From JAXMHQ01 sp046346665 (GTDB lineage: Bacteria; Verrucomicrobiota; Verrucomicrobiia; Limisphaerales; JAXMHQ01), in contig JAXMHQ010000008.1 of the NCBI GenBank assembly GCA_046346665.1, positions 62,001-126,000 of the forward strand: a DNA stretch of 64,000 nt, read 5' to 3'. The notes under the pieces were generated by a model that had not been told where the DNA came from, searched no databases, and worked only from the letters and a program-made list of their open reading frames with translations. A program made the position numbers and the translations under genes. Position 1 is the first letter of the stretch; the number at the start of each line of letters is the position of its first letter. Shown here in pieces: positions 17,315 to 24,968 of this stretch.

Positions 17315-18271
17315 ATGAATGCGCCAAGCGAAACCGGCCCGCGCCGATACCGGTCCATCTGGATTTCCGACATCCACCTCGGCACCCGCCACGCGCGCGT
17401 GGACGAACTGCTCGAGTTCCTGCGCGAAACCGAATGCCGCTACCTCTACGTGGTCGGCGATTTCCTGGACGGCTGGCAGTTGCGGTCGAAGTGGCACTGG
17501 GAGAATTCCTACAACGTGCTGATCCAGAAACTGCTTCGGAAAAGCCGCAAGGAAACTCAGATCGTCTATCTCACGGGCAATCACGACGAGTTCCTGGACC
17601 AGTTCCTGGGGATGAATTTCGGCAGCGTCGTGCTGGCGCGGGAGGTGATTCACACGGCGGCGGACGGCAAGCGTTACCTGGTCCTGCACGGACACCAGTT
17701 CGACGGGGTCATGCACTTCAACCGGCTGCTCGATCGCGTCGGAACGAAGCTTTACGACTGGATCCTGGACTTCAACTTGCACTTCAACCGCGTCCGGCGC
17801 ATGCTCGGTTTCGGCTACTGGTCCATCGCCGCCTACCTGAAATACAAGGCGAAGGCGGCGGTGAAATATGTCACCGATTTTGAGAATGCGATTCTGCAGG
17901 CGGCCCGGAAACATGATGTGCAGGGGATTATTTGCGGCCACATTCACCGGCCCGAGATCAAGACGGTTGATGGGATCACGTATTTGAACAGCGGGGATTG
18001 GGTCGAGAGCTGTACGGCCCTGGTCGAGGAATTCGACGGAACGATCAAACTGGTGCATTTCCATGAAACTGATGCTGTGCGTGCTCGGCGAGGGAAGAGG
18101 TCACATGACGCAATCCCTGGCGGTGAAGGAGATGGCGGAATCGGCCGGGCACCAGGTGGTGAGCGTCGTGCTTGGAATGGGACCCCGGCGAACGGTGCCG
18201 CCCTTCTTTGCTTCGGGAATGAAGATGCCCGTCTGCCGGATTCCCACGCTCGAATTTCGATCCCGGCATAA
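17315..18271 (+). CDS. LpxH-like calcineurin-type metallophosphoesterase
   Basis: Metallophosphoesterase of the UDP-2,3-diacylglucosamine hydrolase-like group (lipid A precursor hydrolysis in characterised members). Metal-binding motifs are complete: SDIHLG, VGDFLDGW, LTGNHDE, VLHGHQFDG and IICGHIHRPE. The core ends near VEEFDGTIKLVHF (base 18061). The frame then runs on for about 69 residues that overlap the start of the next gene by 209 bases and look like no family. A single-base indel near 18062 would give the common ATGA overlap instead, so a frameshift (real or sequencing) is likely. ATG at 17315 (MNAPSETG) is chosen as the start; the frame is open 33 residues further upstream. Followed by a glycosyltransferase and a GH1 enzyme in the same direction. 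Confidence 0.82.
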   Translation: MNAPSETGPRRYRSIWISDIHLGTRHARVDELLEFLRETECRYLYVVGDFLDGWQLRSKWHWENSYNVLIQKLLRKSRKETQIVYLTGNHDEFLDQFLGMNFGSVVLAREVIHTAADGKRYLVLHGHQFDGVMHFNRLLDRVGTKLYDWILDFNLHFNRVRRMLGFGYWSIAAYLKYKAKAAVKYVTDFENAILQAARKHDVQGIICGHIHRPEIKTVDGITYLNSGDWVESCTALVEEFDGTIKLVHFHETDAVRARRGKRSHDAIPGGEGDGGIGRAPGGERRAWNGTPANGAALLCFGNEDARLPDSHARISIPA

Positions 18272-19166
18272 TCGCCAGATCCACCTGCCTTCCACCATCG
18301 CCGGCGCCGCGCGCCAGTTCCCGGCCTACGCCCGCGCCCTCCGAACGCTGCACCAGCAGGTGCGGGAATCCCGGCCGGATGTCATCGTGAATTTTTTCGA
18401 ACCGCTCACCGCCCTGTTCGCCGCCACCTGCCGGCGCCGTCCGCCCGTCGTCGCCGTCGGCCACCAGTTCCTGTGCAACCACCCGGACTTCGTTCGCTCC
18501 ACCGAAATGCGGGGCCAGCAGCGGTTCCTGCGGCGCTACGTTCAATTCATGGGAACCGCCTCCCACAAGCTCGCCCTCTCGTTTTACCCCGCGGCGGACC
18601 GTCCCCGGAACAAGCTCACCGTCTGCCCGCCCCTGCTCCGCGGCCGCGTCTTCGATCTCCCCTCCACCGAAGGCGATTACGTGCTCGTCTACCTCGTCCA
18701 CCACGGCTACGCGGAACAAATCCTTTCCTGGCACGAACGCAATCCCGCGGTGAAACTTCACTGCTTCTACGACAAACCCGACGCACCGCCGGAATTCAAG
18801 CACGACGAGACGCTCACGTTCCACCGGCTGGACGGCGAGAAATTCCTGACTTTGATGGCCGGCTGCCGCGCGGTCGCCTGCACCGCCGGCTTCGAAACCC
18901 TCTGCGAAGCCGCGTGGCTCGGCAGACCCTTGTTCCTCGTCCCGGTCGAAAATCACGTCGAACAACACCTCAACGCGCTCGACGCCGTCCGCGCCGGACT
19001 CGGCGTCCACGACACCCGCTTCAACCTGGATCGCCTCGCCGAATTGCCGCCCCGGCTCGATAATCAAAAAATCCGCGACTGGTTCAGCCAAACCAAATCC
19101 ATCGTGCTCCACAAACTCGAGCGGGCCGTAGCGGAAAGCGCGCCCAAAACCCCGCAGGGCCTTTAG
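18063..19166 (+). CDS. MurG/GT28-like glycosyltransferase
   Basis: A 367-residue GT-B fold glycosyltransferase of the UDP-glycosyl type (COG1819-like). The N terminus reads LCVLGEGRGHMTQSLAV, the usual G-x-GH donor/acceptor loop; the C-terminal half contains the sugar-nucleotide site segment CTAGFETLCEAAWLGRPLFL and VENHVEQHLNA. No membrane span is seen, so it probably works at the inner face of the membrane. ATG at 18063 overlaps the preceding phosphoesterase frame, and the GH1 gene begins 6 bases after its stop, so the three genes are likely co-transcribed. Donor and acceptor cannot be predicted; glycolipid synthesis is a guess from the LpxH-like neighbour. Confidence 0.85.
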   Translation: MKLMLCVLGEGRGHMTQSLAVKEMAESAGHQVVSVVLGMGPRRTVPPFFASGMKMPVCRIPTLEFRSRHNRQIHLPSTIAGAARQFPAYARALRTLHQQVRESRPDVIVNFFEPLTALFAATCRRRPPVVAVGHQFLCNHPDFVRSTEMRGQQRFLRRYVQFMGTASHKLALSFYPAADRPRNKLTVCPPLLRGRVFDLPSTEGDYVLVYLVHHGYAEQILSWHERNPAVKLHCFYDKPDAPPEFKHDETLTFHRLDGEKFLTLMAGCRAVACTAGFETLCEAAWLGRPLFLVPVENHVEQHLNALDAVRAGLGVHDTRFNLDRLAELPPRLDNQKIRDWFSQTKSIVLHKLERAVAESAPKTPQGL

Positions 19167-19172
19167 CCGTTC

Positions 19173-20426
19173 ATGGCCGATCCCAAGCGCCTTCCACTCC
19201 GATTTCCTCCAGGCTTCCGCTGGGGTACCGCCACGTCGCCCACACAGGTCGAAGGACGCGTGCAGAATGAATGGACGTCCGTGATCGCGCGCGACGGCCG
19301 CACCTGCGAGGCCGCCTGCGACAGCTATCACCGTTACCCGGAAGACATCGACTGGATGCGCCGGCTCGGCGTGAACGCCTACCGCTTCGGCATCGAATGG
19401 TCCCGCCTTCAGCCCGAGTCCGGCGGGGCGTTGAACCAAAAGGAACTCGACCGTTACCGAAACCAGCTCGATCTCCTGCACAACGCCGGCATCGAGCCCA
19501 TGCCGGTCCTGCATCACTTTTCAAATCCGCCCTGGATCAACCGCGCCGGCGCCTGGACGGAGCGCGCGACCGTGGACGCGTTCACGGATTACCTCCGCCG
19601 CCTGGTTCCCGCTCTCCGCGGCCACGTGCGCGTCTGGAACACGTTCAACGAACCCGAAACCTACGCCTGCTGCGGCTACCTGGTCGGGGAATTCCCGCCG
19701 TTCCACCAGGCCCGCGTCGGCGCCTGCCGGCGCGTGATCGAAAACATGGCCGCCGCCCATCGGCGCGCCTGCGACATCCTCCGCGCCGCCGGCAGCGCGC
19801 TTGGACCGGTGGAGGTCGGTTTTTCCAAGAACTGGACCTGGTACGCACCGCACGACGACCGGCTGCCCTGGGATGTTGTGCTGGCCGATTTCGCGCACCA
19901 GCAGCTCAACGAATTCGTGCTGGAAAGTTTTTTGCAGGGCGGGCCCGCGCACGGCGCGACGTTTCTCGGGGTGAATTACTACGGCCGTGTGCGCTTCCGA
20001 CATTGCTGGCCCCTGGTGCCCATGTGCGGGTTCACCCCGGAATACCTCGCCCGCCTCGGCATCGCCTGCGACGACATGCTCGAACGGCACCCGGCCGGCC
20101 TGGAACAAACCCTCGTCCGCCTCGCGGCCGAGTCGGGCCTCCCCATCTACGTCACGGAACACGGCAGCGCGTCGACCGATGAAGCCTTCCGCGAGGCCGA
20201 TCTTTACGAGAACCTCGCCGCCCTGCACCGCGCCCTGCATCGCGGCGTGGACGTGCGCGGTTTTTACTATTGGTCGCTCCTCGACAACTTCGAATGGCAA
20301 TTCGGTTACACGAAGAAATTCGGATTGCTGGCAGTGAACTTCGACGACCCGGCCCTGCCGCGTTCGACGAAGCCGCTGGCCCGGACTTACGAATCGATCT
20401 GCCGCGCAAACGCCCTGCCCCCGTAG
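19173..20426 (+). CDS. GH1 family beta-glycosidase
   Basis: Glycoside hydrolase family 1, retaining beta-glycosidase. The opening FRWGTATSPTQVEG matches the family start; the acid/base glutamate is in NTFNEPE and the nucleophile in YVTEHGSAS; the C-terminal YYWSLLDNFEWQFGYTKKFG is typical of the aglycone-side loops. With 417 residues it is at the short end for GH1 and has no signal peptide, so it should be cytosolic. It follows the glycosyltransferase by 6 bases. Coupling to a glycosyltransferase raises the option of transglycosylation or glycolipid turnover, but plain disaccharide hydrolysis is equally possible. The stop codon TAG (20424-20426) is part of a GTAGCCGCG repeat head. Confidence 0.93.
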   Translation: MADPKRLPLRFPPGFRWGTATSPTQVEGRVQNEWTSVIARDGRTCEAACDSYHRYPEDIDWMRRLGVNAYRFGIEWSRLQPESGGALNQKELDRYRNQLDLLHNAGIEPMPVLHHFSNPPWINRAGAWTERATVDAFTDYLRRLVPALRGHVRVWNTFNEPETYACCGYLVGEFPPFHQARVGACRRVIENMAAAHRRACDILRAAGSALGPVEVGFSKNWTWYAPHDDRLPWDVVLADFAHQQLNEFVLESFLQGGPAHGATFLGVNYYGRVRFRHCWPLVPMCGFTPEYLARLGIACDDMLERHPAGLEQTLVRLAAESGLPIYVTEHGSASTDEAFREADLYENLAALHRALHRGVDVRGFYYWSLLDNFEWQFGYTKKFGLLAVNFDDPALPRSTKPLARTYESICRANALPP

Positions 20427-20618
20427 CCGCGCATTTCCTCGCAGCCGCGATCGTGAGATCGCGGGCCCTTGCATGTAGGAGACGAGGTGACGAGTCTCAA
20501 ACCCTTTGCCTTTAGTTGGCGCCTCCTCACGTCGGCTGCTACCCTGGATCATCCATGCGATCTTGAGCTCGCGGATCCCGCTATTCCTTGTAGCCGCGAT
20601 CGTCAGATCGCGGATCCC
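20423..20618 (+). repeat. Cluster of REP-like palindromes
   Basis: Full copies at 20441-20464 and 20590-20618, a head fragment at 20423-20432, and a degenerate copy at about 20556-20575. Between them lie GACGAGGTGACGAGTC (about 20478-20495) and GCCTCCTCACGTCGGCTGC (20521-20539), another inverted word pair. Immediately right of this cluster, GGCTATTGGCTATCGG units carry the insertion sequence. Confidence 0.75.
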
Positions 20619-20642
20619 TTGGCTATTGGCTATCGGCACTAG

Positions 20643-21959
20643 TGTCCGGTTAAATTTTTGCTGACCACTGTTTTCTCCTTTAATGACAGAATCATCCTAA
20701 GGGTCGACCAATTTTTCGATTTCATTTTCGAAGGGCTATTTCACAGGTTTTGGAGCCGTATGACAAACGGCCAACCAACCTATGAACGAAGGCCGGACCG
20801 TTTTCTCTCAGCTTCTAGATCACCTTCCAAAATACGAGTTCGACAAGTGCGTGGAGCGTTATCAAGGCAACTTCCATGTCCGCACGCTTCCCACGTACGA
20901 ACAGTTCCTCGTCATGGCTTTTGCCCAACTGACCTGGCGGGAGAGCCTGCGAGATATCGAGACCTGCTTGCGGGCTTTGGGATCAGACTCTATCACAGCG
21001 GCATCCGCAAAGCTCCCGCTCGCAGCACGCTCGCCGATGCGAACGAGAAGCGGGATTGGCGCATTTTCGCTGATTTTGCCCATGTGCTGATCGGTCAGAC
21101 TGCCGACCTCTACGTCGGCGAAGCTTTCGGTGCCGAAGTGCTGGCCGCCGCCTATGCGCTGGACTCTACAACGATCAATTTGTCCTTATCGATTTTTCCT
21201 TGGGCCAAGTATCAACCCTACTCGGCCGGGGTCAAATTGCATACCTTGTTGGCCCTTCGCGGCAACTACCCAACCGTTGTCATTATTACTCCAAGTCGCG
21301 TCCACGATGTGAACAGCATGGATTGGTTGGCTTACGAACCCGGTTCCTTTTACATCTTTGATCGCGGCTATTGGGACTTTGCCCGATGGCACCGAATCCA
21401 TCAAAGTGGCGCCTTCTTCGTCACACGTGCTCGTGCCAGTTTTCGCGCTCGACGACTCTACTCCCGCCCTGTCGACAAAGCCCTCGGGCTACGTTTCGAT
21501 CAGACCGTGAGCGGTGACTGAGTTTTACCCCAAAAAGGACTATCCAGAGCCCTTGCGACGCATTGGCTTCGTTGATCCAGTGACCGGAAAAGCTCTCATC
21601 TTCTTAACCAACAACTTTACTCTGACGGCCCTGACCATCGCACAGCTTTATCGCTGTCGATGGCAAGTCGAGCTGTTCTTCAAATGGTTGAAGCAACACC
21701 TGCGCATAAAAGCCTTTTACGGGACCTCAGATAATGCTGTGCGTACTCAGATCTGGATTGCCATCTCCATCTATCTCCTTGTGGCCATCCTCAAAAAGCG
21801 CCTTCGCTTGGATCCTAGCCCCTACACTTTATTACAGATTATGAGCCTGACGCTTTTCGAGAAAATGCCCATTTTACAGGCGCTTTCTCAAACATCGCAG
21901 CTAAATGAATCTACCCACCTTCAAAATCAGCAATGTTTGCCAGGCTTTTTAACCGGACA
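20643..21959 (+). mobile_element. IS4-family insertion sequence (ISPepr1-like), decayed
   Basis: 1317 bases bounded by terminal inverted repeats: both ends read TGTCCGGTTAAA inward (20643-20654, and 21948-21959 in reverse complement). The flanks carry the 4-base duplication CTAG (20639-20642 and 21960-21963), itself inside CACTAGTG. The element is visibly lower in GC than its surroundings and is inserted in a spacer of GGCTATCGG repeats (GGCTATTGGCTATCGG on the left, GGGCTATCGGCTATGGG on the right). One transposase gene, broken by two frameshifts. Family assigned from the transposase; no other copy is in the window. Confidence 0.9.
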
Positions 21960-21963
21960 CTAG
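20782..21963 (+). pseudogene. IS4-family transposase, two compensating frameshifts
   Basis: DDE transposase with an N-terminal DUF4372-type domain. Frame one begins MNEGRTVFSQLLDHLPKYEF and runs to CLRALG (about 20981). The match continues one frame back, LYHSGIRKAPARSTLADANE, through ALDSTTINL (first catalytic D) and FYIFDRGYWDF (second D) to FDQTV (about 21510). It then returns to the first frame for FYPKKDYPEPLRRIGF, NNFTLTALTIAQLYRCRW and VELFFKWLKQHLRIK (catalytic E). The first shift lies at T-TTG-GGA, the second looks like an extra G near 21509. The reading frame ends at TAG 21961-21963, which belongs to the target duplication, not the element. Probably inactive. Confidence 0.85.
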
Positions 21964-21983
21964 TGGGCTATCGGCTATGGGCG

Positions 21984-24260
21984 CTAGCCCCCGGCCTTTC
22001 CGTCCAGCGAATCCCGCACCACGCGCGCCAGCGTCGAACGCGTGAACGGCTTCTGCAAATACGTGCACTTGCCTTTGCGGATATAATCCGCGTCCACGTC
22101 GTCCACGTTGTATCCGCTGATGAACACCACTTTCAACCCCGGCTGCTCACCCTGGAGTTTCTGAGCCAGCTCCACGCCCGACACACCCTGCGGCATGATC
22201 ATGTCGGTCAGCAGCAAATCAACCGGCCCTTCCTGCTTGTCCCAAAGCTGCAGCGCCTCGACTCCCGACGACGCCTCGATCACCTTGTACCCGCAGTCCT
22301 GCAAAATCGCGCTTCCCAGCAGTCGCACCGACGGTTCGTCCTCGACCACCAGGACCGTCTCGCTCCCGCCGCGCACCGGCGCCAGCAACGCGTCGTTCGT
22401 TTTCACCGATTTCGGCGTCTCGCCCGAGGCCGGCAGAAAAACACTGAACGTCGATCCTTCTCCGACCTTGCTCGCCACCTCCACCCAGCCTTCGTGCTGC
22501 TTGACGATGCCGTACACCGTCGCCAGGCCCAGCCCTGCGGCTTTGCCAAGCTCCTTCGTGGTGAAAAACGGTTCAAATAGCCGGCCCAGCGTCGCGGTGT
22601 CCATCCCGCACCCTGTGTCGCTCACCCGCAAACTCACAAACATCCCCGCGCGCGCCTCCGGCCGCATCTGCACATAGGCCTTGTCGATCGCCACCGCCTG
22701 CACCCCGATCGTCAGGGTGCCGCCTTGCGGCATCGCGTCCCGCGCATTCACCGCCAGGTTGCTGATCACCTGTTCCAGCATCCCCGCGTCGCCACTGATC
22801 ATCGGCAACTGATAAGCCGGGTCCAAATTCAAATCGAGCGTGACCTTTTCCCCGATCAAACGCTTCAACATCTTGCTCATGTTGCCCACCAGCTCCCGCA
22901 TATCCAGCGGGCGCGGCTGCATCACGGTTTTGCGATTGAACATGAGCAACTGCCGCGTCAACCCCGCCGCGCGTTCCGCCGCCGAATACACCGCCTGCGC
23001 CGAATCCCGCAACGGCGACGCCATCTGGTCCCTCGACATCAACATGCCCGCATGACCCTGGATCACCGTCAGCATGTTGTTCAAATCATGCGCCACCACC
23101 GCCTCCAAACTCAACCGGTCCGTGATGTCGGACACATAACAATGAACCACCTGGCCCGCGATGACCGGATGCATCGACCAGGACAGCACCCGGCCTTCCA
23201 TGCGCGATTCCACGTGAAGCTTGCTCTGCCCCGTCGCCAGCGCCGCCTGCACCAGCTTCCGGATGTCCGGCGGCAGAATGTCGGACGGATGCTTCCTCCC
23301 CACCGCTTCCGCGAGCCGCAGGGCGGCCTTGTTGAAACACGTGACGGCCCCGTCCGCCGTGAGTTCGATCGCCGGGTTTGGATTCAACTGCCCGAACTCG
23401 GCGAGCTTGAGAATTTCGGCCTCGGACCGGAGCCGTTGAACCGCGACGGCCAGCGCGTTGGCCACCGAGAGCAGAAATTGAACTTCGTCGCTTGTAAAAT
23501 CGCGCTGCCGGGCCGAGTAAACGGAAAGCACGCCGTAGGTTTTCTCGCGGGAACCGATGGCGACGCACACGCCGCTGACCAGGCCGTGCTCGACCAGCAA
23601 CGGTTCCGCTTGGAAGCGCGTGTCGTTCCGGAGATCTCCTACGAGCACCGGTTCGCCGGACGCCAGCGTGTAGCCCGCCTGCGAACTGCGATCCGCCCCG
23701 ACCGTCGCCAGGCCCACCGCGCCCTTCTTCCAGCCCGCGCCGGCCCGCATCACCATCGAGTCGCGCGCCGGCAATAATTCCAGGATCCGGCAGTGCTCGA
23801 GTTCCAGCGTCTGGCTCACCAGCAACACCGCCTGGTTCATCAACGCGGAAAAATCGGTCGTCACCAGCGCAAATTGCCCCAGCGCCGCCACCGCGGCTTG
23901 CTGAAGCGACCGATTCAAATGCCGGTGCTCGGCGGATTCGAGTTCGGTCAACCGCCGCTGCAACCCGGCCGCCGTCAAATCAAATGTCCGCGCCAGCAAC
24001 CCGACCTCGCCGCCCGCTCCGTCCAAACCGCTCCGGGCCGACAAATCACCCGAGCCGAATCGCTGCATGGCCGAATGCAGCCGGTTGAGATTGCGGATCG
24101 CCCAGGTCCAGCCGCCGAACCCGATCGCGGCGAGCGTGAGAAGTCCGGCCGCGAGAGCAGCCCAGGAGTTCCTTGTGAAATAGAAAGCCGTCCCGGCCGG
24201 CGCCAAAGCCAGGAAGAGAATGCCCCCGAGTCTCCACCGCAAATTTGTATGCCGAGCCAT
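21984..24260 (-). CDS. Hybrid sensor histidine kinase/response regulator
   Basis: A 758-residue membrane-bound hybrid kinase. Two N-terminal membrane segments (about residues 10-50) are followed by a HAMP-like linker (IRNLNRLHSAMQRFGSGDL), a GAF domain (about 125-280), a PAS-like region (about 290-380), the HisKA dimerisation domain with phospho-acceptor H391 in VVAHDLNNML, an HATPase domain with NLAVNARDAMPQGG, DTGCGM and GLGLATVYGIV, and a C-terminal receiver domain with the acceptor D686 in VDLLLTDMIMP. The AHDLNN type of H-box is common in hybrid kinases with an attached receiver. There is no DNA-binding output and no partner gene nearby, so the target is unknown. ATG at 24260. Confidence 0.93.
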   Translation of the reverse strand: MARHTNLRWRLGGILFLALAPAGTAFYFTRNSWAALAAGLLTLAAIGFGGWTWAIRNLNRLHSAMQRFGSGDLSARSGLDGAGGEVGLLARTFDLTAAGLQRRLTELESAEHRHLNRSLQQAAVAALGQFALVTTDFSALMNQAVLLVSQTLELEHCRILELLPARDSMVMRAGAGWKKGAVGLATVGADRSSQAGYTLASGEPVLVGDLRNDTRFQAEPLLVEHGLVSGVCVAIGSREKTYGVLSVYSARQRDFTSDEVQFLLSVANALAVAVQRLRSEAEILKLAEFGQLNPNPAIELTADGAVTCFNKAALRLAEAVGRKHPSDILPPDIRKLVQAALATGQSKLHVESRMEGRVLSWSMHPVIAGQVVHCYVSDITDRLSLEAVVAHDLNNMLTVIQGHAGMLMSRDQMASPLRDSAQAVYSAAERAAGLTRQLLMFNRKTVMQPRPLDMRELVGNMSKMLKRLIGEKVTLDLNLDPAYQLPMISGDAGMLEQVISNLAVNARDAMPQGGTLTIGVQAVAIDKAYVQMRPEARAGMFVSLRVSDTGCGMDTATLGRLFEPFFTTKELGKAAGLGLATVYGIVKQHEGWVEVASKVGEGSTFSVFLPASGETPKSVKTNDALLAPVRGGSETVLVVEDEPSVRLLGSAILQDCGYKVIEASSGVEALQLWDKQEGPVDLLLTDMIMPQGVSGVELAQKLQGEQPGLKVVFISGYNVDDVDADYIRKGKCTYLQKPFTRSTLARVVRDSLDGKAGG

Positions 24261-24587
24261 CGATAGTCTTTGTCGTGCAGGAGCATATCCAAGGCCAACT
24301 CAACCCGGGGGACGTCTAAAGCGCCCCCGTTTTGACGCGAATTGACGCGAATTGGCACGAATTCCCCCAAATTGGGGGACAGACCAGGTGGGACGAGACT
24401 CCGTCGAGCCCTGGCTTGGGCCCGGAGGATTGTTGGATTATTGGATTGTTGGATCATTGAATGACTCCGCGCGGAAGTCCCCCCATTTATCCGTGAATCC
24501 AAAAATCCATTTATCCCCCAATCCCGTTCCCGCTTGCCAAGTCCGCCCCGGAAATATTAGATTGCCCCTTCATTGCACGCTCAAAAT
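24261..24587. repeat. Gene-free spacer packed with short repeats
   Basis: About 330 bases without a credible gene. In order: TTTGACGCGAATTGACGCGA (from 24330, extending to 24363), the palindrome CCCCCAAATTGGGGG (24364-24378), the GCGAGACTCCGTCGAGCC-type element (24387-24413, here with GGACGAGACT), tandem GGATTGTT/GGATTATT units (24427-24461), and AATCC-rich inverted units (24481-24525). The promoters of the kinase (minus) and yajC (plus) must lie here, but I cannot identify them. Confidence 0.75.
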
Positions 24588-24938
24588 ATGGACCTTATGA
24601 ATCTCAGCCCGGCACTGGCCCAGGCAGCCGCCCCCCCGACTCAGCCGAATCCCACCGGCGAAATGGTCCGCCTCGTCGGCATGATGGTCGCCTTCGGCGT
24701 CATGATCTATTTCGTCATGATCCGCCCCCAGCAAAAACGCGCCAAGCAGCAGGCCGAATTGCTCAAAGCCATGAAACCGGGCGATAAAGTCGTCACCAAC
24801 AGCGGCATTTTCGGCACCGTCATCAGCGTCAAGGACAAGACCGTCACGCTCCGATCCGCCGATTCCAAACTCGAAATCGCCAAAGTCGCCGTGACGGAAA
24901 TCACGGAACGTTCAGGGGAATCCTCCTCGGAATCCTGA
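24588..24938 (+). CDS. yajC: Preprotein translocase subunit YajC
   Basis: Small inner-membrane partner of SecDF in the Sec holo-translocon. One membrane span (VRLVGMMVAFGVMIYFVMI) is followed by the signature RPQQKRAKQQAELLKAMKPG and the basic/beta region VVTNSGIFGTVISVKD. The 116 residues match the family. ATG at 24588 is chosen; ATG at 24597 is a possible alternative and TTG at 24573 is less likely. secDF starts 30 bases after the stop, the usual yajC-secD-secF order, here with the last two fused. Confidence 0.93.
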   Translation: MDLMNLSPALAQAAAPPTQPNPTGEMVRLVGMMVAFGVMIYFVMIRPQQKRAKQQAELLKAMKPGDKVVTNSGIFGTVISVKDKTVTLRSADSKLEIAKVAVTEITERSGESSSES

Positions 24939-24968
24939 CCCGGACGCGCTCTCCAATCTTTCTCCCAC

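Noticed and set aside
20658..21521. A separate intact transposase starting at 20658.
   Set aside because: Its first part has no homology; the conserved N terminus is in another frame from 20782, so this is the middle segment of a frameshifted gene.
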